Assembly (NCBI GenBank): GCA_022559985.1
Contig: JAFJTR010000106.1
Coordinates: 28,036 to 92,035, forward strand
Source: Parastagonospora avenae f. sp. tritici 18332-5
Lineage: Eukaryota > Ascomycota > Dothideomycetes > Pleosporales > Phaeosphaeriaceae
Direction: 5' to 3'
Length of the DNA: 64,000 bases
Numbering within the stretch: the first letter of the stretch is position 1; every line of letters starts with the position of its first letter. The translations under genes were made by a program, and so were the position numbers. The notes beneath the pieces are model-generated. The model was not told where the DNA came from. It saw only the letters and a program-made list of their open reading frames with translations, and ran no database searches. Shown here in pieces: positions 57,429 through 64,000 of this stretch.

Positions 57429-58790
57429 ATGCCAGCCGAACGACGCACCTTCACTGCGACCCGCCCGGTCAAGACTGAGCGCACACACGAAGAGAACCAA
57501 GAGCGGTATGTCGTTGCCTCAATTGATCCTTGATGCATGTTGCTGACTTCATTCAGTGCTTACATTGCTGCATCCCGTCGCAGTGATCGCAGCTTGGAGG
57601 CTCGCATTGAGTCTGCGCGCCGCGCTTCTGAGATTCACAAGAAGCGCACTGGCCGTGCTCTTCGTGTCACGGAGCAAGATGTCATTAATGAGGAGATGTA
57701 CGAGGAAGAGGATGATGATTTGCCCACGCAGTACCAGCGTCTGAACGCACACTTGCACACCACCTCGGTCATGTTTAACAAGAAGCTCCACGACTATATT
57801 GCGACCCAGCACGGCGTCAGGAACATGTTCATGTCGCAGTACCAGAACCCGTCTTTCCAGCAGTACGGCGGCCAGTTCCAGCCCAATGCTGGCGCTCCAG
57901 GAGCGAACAACTGGCTCAGCCCGTCCATGATGCCGCCTCAGCAGTTTAACCCGGCTTCTCCTCAGCAGGGTGTCACTCAGCAGGCGCAGCCTGTCAACAA
58001 CTCTACTGCGACTCAGCAGGGTTTTCGACAGTCTCCTTACCAGATCCCGCAGCGTCTCAACGCACATGGGCGCGCTCTGTCAATTCAGCTGCCCCAGTCA
58101 GTCAAGGCTTCAGATCCTTCTTCGCAGTCGGCCCCAGGTGGCATCACCACCCCTCAGGACTCATTTAGGAGGATGTCGCTGCCTCCGCATGCTCTCGAGC
58201 AGCAGGCTGCGTCGGCTGATGAACAGTCACGCCCTGCGCTCTCGCGCGGCTCTACCGCTCAGTCTCCTCACGGTTCTGTTTCTCCTCAGACAGCTTCCCC
58301 GCGCACTGCTTCTGGTCAGGTGACACCGCAGTTGCACCCGGACACCGATACTCCTGGGTCTTACCCTTTCAATATGGCCGGATATCCGTTTAGTTCGCAA
58401 GTTCTGGGTGCCAACCCTCTGGCGATGTCCATGCCTCCTGAGTCGCAGCAATTCATCGGTGCAGCGCTCGATCCCAGTGATCCTCGTACCGCTCTCTTCA
58501 TGGCTGGCAGCGACAATCTTCCTCAGTATACCCCCACTTATACCTACACCCCGAACTTTTCGGGCAAGTCAGGCAGGCCTACCCTTGACGACACGTTGGC
58601 GCCTGGTGCTGGCATCAAGACTGAAAATGTCGAGGCGCCATCGTCCACCATTCCTTCTGAGGGTTTCTTCAACACAGAGTCCTTGTTTACTCCTGGAAAC
58701 GAACAGTACAACGCCTTCTTCGACTTTCAGGGCTCAGACTTCGTTCACACGGGTGAGGAGCAGGGTGATAACTTCGTTAACTGGGATTAA
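57429..58790 (+). CDS. Conserved fungal protein of unknown function, Gln-rich
   Basis: Exons 57429-57505 and 57557-58790, 436 aa; the 51-nt intron (GTATGT donor, CTGAC branch, TTCAG acceptor) joins ENQER to AYIAASRRSD. The first ~110 residues are charged and helical (SLEARIESARRASEIHKKRT, GRALRVTEQDVINEEMYEEE), then YQRLNAHLHTTSVMFNKKLH. The remaining three quarters are low-complexity Gln/Ser/Pro with repeated FQQYGG, QQG and SPQ patterns, ending in acidic/aromatic text (EQYNAFFDFQGSDFVHTGEE). Such Gln-rich, acidic-tailed proteins are often nuclear regulators, but I see no DNA-binding domain, so I give no function. The text looks well conserved in filamentous fungi, from general recognition rather than a search. 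Confidence 0.75.
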
Positions 58791-61009
58791 GTTCTTCAGT
58801 TCAGTTTTGTTTTCCTGTTGTATTTTCTACTATGTTCTGGTTTCCTTATCTATGGGCCTTATCCAGTGTGCTTCATGCACCCAAGTCTAAGTGGCTTCAG
58901 ATGATCTTTGGCTATATCGCTTTTGGGTGCGTAGATGATGCACCTCGGGTTGGCGTTCTGCCACGACTTCATGACTGGGCGCGTATGGCGGTATTGTTTG
59001 GCGTTCAATGAAAATTTGGATGCGACGCGGATGTGGATACACACTTGTATCACTCACAATGGCGCTTTGGGTCGCCTCAGTGGCGACATCTCCACTCCCG
59101 GCACTGAGCTGGATGTTGGCTATATAATCGATAATTGTAGCGGCCACTTTCGTGGACTTCCTGCTCTCAACTATTTTGTCCCTTGCAACCTCGGCGATGA
59201 ATCGATGCAAATCACGATCGCACCTCTTACGAAGTTCACAGGGTAACTCAAGCAGCGACTAACGAACAAGATCCCTTCTACTAGATAAATTGCGACTTCC
59301 GGGTGGGCCGTGGGGACGTGTAACATGATCCTGTGCGATTACCCGACCGCGTACAATGGCTGACTGCCAATCGCGCGTTTGGCATTTCTGCACAACGCAT
59401 CACAGCCCTACGTCCTGTTTATCGACCACAAGTACGGTACAATGGTGATAAAAGGTCGTACATTTCAAAAGTGCGAAATGGTGTTGCACACGTGACGAAG
59501 CTTGACAAGTTGGAGGAAGGTGCGGCCCTCTGCATCACGACTGCTATCCTCCTGCGCGATGGCCTCAACCCAACTTCATTCAACACTCGTATAGACCTTG
59601 AACCGGCAGCCCGCTTCGGATCGGCCCTTTGTACTTGTGTACGCTGCACGATGTTGTCCTTCAAGGCTTCATATCGGGTGTGCGACGCACATTTCCGTCC
59701 TATCGCAATAGTGCATTGCAACACGCGCAAGGCAATTTCAGCCTCGAGCAACAAACGCCCCATTTGTTCCTGCATCGTTCATCCTGTCATATGGCCACCA
59801 CAGTTACATATCGAGGCCGTGGGAGCCGACAGAAGCTTCTCGGAGTTCGAATGGTGGTGCTCTTCCACAGCTCAACTCGACCAAGCTATGGTTATGCTTC
59901 GTGCGAACCTCGTACGGCTTACGCAACATATCGCGCAGCATTGATTAGGCCATCTCACATGGAAAACACTCCTTGAGTCATTTCCATTGAAGCACCAAAC
60001 TCACTGCCATTCTGACATGCTGAAAGATCCTCGGCGTGTCTTGACAGCTTCAAGACTGACATCTGCACAGTGCCCAATCAGTGGTGTGCCAGGCTGTCAA
60101 AATTGTCAGTCTGACATATGTGGCAGGTTTATTCCGCATATATCAAGTTCTCTAATGGGACAAAGACGCAATTAGGCGTCTGTCAGCCGTTTGCTGGCTG
60201 TTTCAAGAGGACTGCACCACCACAACCGCGTGCCTGGATTTCTGGACTCTTCCATCGTTCCCTCTGTAACAGCGCCGCCTCTGACATGGACGACCACACT
60301 TCATTGGCTCGCAACCTTACTTTTCCTATAACAATACAGTCGCGGATTCTAACCACTCTCTTGAACTCGGACAGTGGTGCATCCTCGCTTTATCCGCTCC
60401 GATCTGACAGTGCGTTCTCGCATCCGGTCTTGTACCACAGGTGGCGCCGCCGGCGCGGTGGTGCAACCCTCAGGACCGAACATTCTTTCGGGCACAACTA
60501 ACCCAATCTGCACTACTCGTAATACTATCAAGGTCTGGGAAGCACTACTAAAGACATATTGCAATGTTTTGGGCCCGAGTCCACCACTGTAGACAGGTCC
60601 TTCAGAGTCCAAATTATCCATCTGGTCATAGCTAGAGAAAGATACTACACCAAGCCGCATCCACGGATAGTGGCTCAATGCTGCGGAATCGTGTTTCCTC
60701 AGCTTGGAAAATGCAGGCATCTTCGGACGGATAAGTGGATACATTCGATGTGGGAAGCACGCTGCCGTGCCGCGTCTTGTGTATGCTCCCGACGGACTAC
60801 GGATAGCTTGCATCACTACTACCAGGGACGTTGGGCCCTCCGTCTACAATGGCAGCTTGATACTGACATATAAGACCTTTGGCTCGAGTCGATGGAAGGG
60901 TAGGCCGCCCAGCTGTACTTGTGCCCGTTCGACATTGTCTGTCATTTCTCCCACATTCGTTCCAGTCATTTCGCTGTAATTCGAGACAAATCTGCCCTCA
61001 TCCCCCAAC
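58791..61009. other. 2.2-kb intergenic region, no supported gene
   Basis: Many short frames on both strands (for example 59333-59944 and 60349-60816) without domains or splice partners. A CATATAAG stretch near 60868 may be a TATA-like element for the gene at 61010. Confidence 0.4.
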
Positions 61010-63435
61010 ATGAAGCTTGTTCACTGTGCTTCGGTGGCTGCTACCTTTGCGCTTGCCGCTGGGGAGCGTGTGGCTTGTGAGTTATCTTTTGAACGTCTCC
61101 ACGGCTTCTTCTTTCTACCAGACCAGCTTGTCTTTCTTACCGAATACAACGAATCTCTGTGGCTGACCAAATACCACCAGTACGCTTTCCACATCGTGTT
61201 GTAGCGCGTTCATATGCACCGCCTCCACCTTACTACCCAACTTACCCTGCAAGCTCCTCGGACAGTGTACCGTTCTCTTCAGGCACTAGCGTATCGCTCT
61301 CGACAGGCGTCTCGTTATCCACTGGTGTAACGAGCTCTACTCCCGTTGCCAACTTCACCTCGAACGAAGTCATTGTTTCGACTAGCGTCGTCTTCATCAC
61401 GACTGTTGTTGGGCCAAGTACTACACCAGCTGGGCCGGACTCTTCAAGCGATATCGACATCTCTACCAGCGTTGTTGTGATTACGACGACAGTGGAGCCA
61501 AGTACTACGTCATCAAGTGTGTTCGGCAATTCCAGCACAAGGTATGTCATGTGATCATGCTTGTATCATGCGCACTTACTGATGCTCTTTCAGCTCAGAT
61601 CCTTCAACCGACACGTACACGGATGGTACTGCAACCAGCTGGCCAGTCTCCACATATAAGCCTTCCAGTCTGTCGTTGTCGACAGGCACGGCATCATCCG
61701 GAACTGATGTGTGGCCTTCCTACCCGGTTCAGCCGACTGCACCATATGCCAACAAGACGAGTACACTGACCTCGTCATGGGGCACGGGCACTGGCACATC
61801 CAGCAGCCTCTCCACATACAAACCTTCCACTTTGCCATTGTCGACAGGCACCGCATCATCCGGATCGGATTTATGGCCCTCATACCCGCTTTCCCAGACT
61901 GCACCATACGCCAACAAGACGAGCACACTTACCTCGTCATCGGGCATAGGCACAAGCCCCGTACCAATTGAATCCACTTTGACCTCCACCGCTACTGGAC
62001 CCACCGATGTGAACTCAACTTCTTCAACTTTCGTTCCTGTGATTCCGACTTCGTACAGCAACACTTCGACACCCATCCAATCGACCGTGGGCCCGCCGTC
62101 CAACTACACATCTCCTGCCACGACATCTGGTTACTCTGGTCCGCCTCCGGCAAATTCGACCTCGGGTGTTTCGATTGTACCTAGTACCATCGTGGACACA
62201 CTGACGCCTACTCCAACACCGTCAAGCACGACTGATGATGTGTCATACACGCCCACACCTTCTAGTTCAACCGAGGATGTGTCGTACACGCCAACACCTT
62301 CTAGTTCGACTGATGATGTCTCGTACACCCCCACCTCAACGCCTATCCTCAGTACAGTGGTGGTGACCGTGACTATACCCGTCGTACCGTCGGTCACGCC
62401 CAGTGCTTCTCTATCTGAGTCTTCTGCATCAAGTACCACCGATGACACATCCTACTCTTCGTCTTCCAATGTAACGTGGTCCGTGCCTGACCCTCCATCT
62501 ACGACTACTTCTGAGGAGGTGTCGTCCTCAACGGACTACACGACTACTTGGTCTCTACCTGAGCCACCCTCTACAAGCACTGATGATGTGTCCTACTCTG
62601 TCAGCAGCACCTCCTCTTTCCCTGAGCCGTCATCCAGCGAATCTTCTTCATCGTCGTCTTCGCCGACGACTTCCTCAAGAACTCCTGCTCCAAGCTCTGC
62701 AGATACCATAACATATTCTTTGTTTTCATCCACGACGACGACATTTGAGTTTAGTAGTTCGGTCGACTCATCAAGCTCCTCAGAAACTTCAGTCTTCATC
62801 TCCACTGTAACCCTATCTACAACCTCAGATGAGCCCACGCCTTCAAGCTCAACTGATGCTACGGAATATTCTTCGACCAGTACAAGAGTCAATCCCTCCA
62901 AGACTCCTTGGCTGAGTACTAGCTCTTCCTACACTCCCACTCCCAGTGGCAGCCTGTCCACTATCGTTTCCTTCCCTTCATTCCTCCCTCCCTCCCCAAC
63001 ATCCGGAACGTACACCGACGCAACTTCCGTCTCCTTCCCCGTCTCTTCAGTCTCCCCATCTCCCGAACCTAGCTACCCGCCCTCCTCATCCCCCGCCACC
63101 ACCTACACCGACGCCACATCCTTCAGCCAGGACCCCAACCCACCCAGCTCTTCCAGCACCGGCTACGCGCCACGCCCCTCGCCCCCGGAATCCCAGTCCA
63201 CATATACGGACGCCACGTCTTTCAGCCAAGACCCCAACCCGCCTAGCTCGACGTTTGAGACGAGCTTCAGTGCGACGAGTAGCGCGTCGGAGGAGATACC
63301 GAGTTCCACGGCGAATAGTTCGGGCGGGTATGCGGTGCCAACATATGCGAGGAAAGGATTGGTAAGTGACTGATTTTGAAATGTGCGTGGGCATCATGAA
63401 GCTAATTTTGGTAGATGGGTATGTGGTTCATGTAA
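61010..63435 (+). CDS. Secreted Ser/Thr-rich mucin-like repeat protein
   Basis: Exons 61010-61076, 61181-61541, 61594-63361 and 63415-63435; 738 aa. Introns of 104, 52 and 53 nt all restore frame (phases 1, 2 and 0). The N-terminus MKLVHCASVAATFALAAGER is a clear signal peptide, followed by FPHRVVARSYAPPPPYYP, where VVAR could be cut by a Kex2-like protease. More than half of the rest is Ser, Thr and Pro, expected to be heavily O-mannosylated. Internal repeats: two 54-residue units near 61658 and 61820 (STGTASSG.DxWPSYP, TAPYANKTSTLTSS), three YTPTPSSSTDDVS-like units at 62204-62326, and YTDATSFSQDPNPPSS units near 63100 and 63200. The last exon codes only MGMWFM, so the C-terminus lacks a long hydrophobic GPI signal. 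Probably a cell-surface or wall protein; the role is unknown. Confidence 0.8.
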
Positions 63436-64000
63436 AGAATGCGGTGTTGGTAGAAAACTGGGTCGTGAAGCATAACAGGGCAAAACTTTCTTTCGACACT
63501 TTCTTTGATATGGATTATAGATGTTCGGACATTTCTTCTTGATGCTCACTGTAGTAAGAACGCTTGAGCTTGGTGGATATGGAGTGTAACTTGATTTGAC
63601 CTTCTTTACATGTTGAGCACTCTTTGCGTGATGTCGTAGTCTTCTCGCTGAGCGGCGTTTCTCTCGCTTCCAGTCATTTTGAGTCTACAATACGATTTCA
63701 TATTGGCTTGGGAGTTGCTGAATTGACGTTCGTGATATCCCACATGCCATGACCGCTTCACAAGACCGACATCTTCCTTTGAATCAGTGTGTCGTCACTA
63801 GGTGCTACAACAATTCGTGCACGCCATGTGCTTTTAAGCACTATCTTGCGGCGGTTTAGTCAAGTAGTCCAACTTCAAGGCTTTTTTTGTAATTTTGGGA
63901 GTTGTTAGTAGCACTTCGTCTGCAGCGCGATAGTTGCAGTAAGTGGGTGTACAATATTGTACGATGGGGTTGATCAAGTTACGAATGTATATTGTTGCAG
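63436..64000. other. Intergenic, no gene seen
   Basis: Downstream of the mucin-like gene to the end of the window. AT-rich, short frames only; the start of another gene may lie outside the window. Confidence 0.45.

Overview
The window looks like nuclear DNA of a filamentous ascomycete (Pezizomycotina, possibly Dothideomycetes; the class is inference). Reasons: short spliceosomal introns (mostly 46-104 nt) with GT..AG ends and CTAAC/CTGAC-like branch sites, three HET-domain loci (a family expanded in filamentous fungi), and single-copy fungal housekeeping genes on both strands without operons. I find 21 protein genes (one with an unresolved start) and two clear pseudogenes. I recognised no rRNA, tRNA, CRISPR array or intact transposon. 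Exon boundaries were worked out by hand from splice signals, frame continuity and family motifs.

Layout. 0.6-6.8 kb: an F-box protein and the cullin subunit APC2 of the anaphase-promoting complex. 8.4-14 kb: a HET-domain island, with a HET pseudogene carrying three in-frame stops, a perfect 31-bp inverted repeat and an intact HET gene. 15.7-24.8 kb: the TFIIIC TPR subunit, a small unknown protein, the Golgi protein SYS1 (with a GC-AG intron), the mitochondrial copper/COX factor COA6, and a microbial-type PARG-like protein. 26-46.4 kb is dense housekeeping: mitochondrial AsnRS, a mitoferrin-type carrier in eight exons, a Sap1/fidgetin-like AAA ATPase, the meiotic recombination factor HOP2, the vacuolar permease ATG22, Mediator MED14, an MFS sugar porter and an amidase. 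46.4-48.2 kb: VPS51 (GARP) and RMI1 share a 236-bp divergent promoter containing an ACGCGT box. 48.4-53 kb: a second accessory patch with another HET gene and a heavily decayed aminoglycoside-phosphotransferase-like (APH) pseudogene. 52.9-57.4 kb is a 4.5-kb stretch with no recognisable gene. 57.4-64 kb: a conserved fungal protein of unknown function and a secreted Ser/Thr-rich repeat protein.

The genes do not form one pathway. Core functions (cell cycle, Pol II/III transcription, vesicle traffic, mitochondria, meiosis/repair) are interrupted by two accessory patches, each with a HET gene next to a decayed gene. I did not find a convincing new multi-gene system. The observations most worth checking are the two degenerate loci, the 31-bp palindrome, the altered PARG signature, the GC-AG intron, the stop-free intron in VPS51 and the out-of-frame amidase start.
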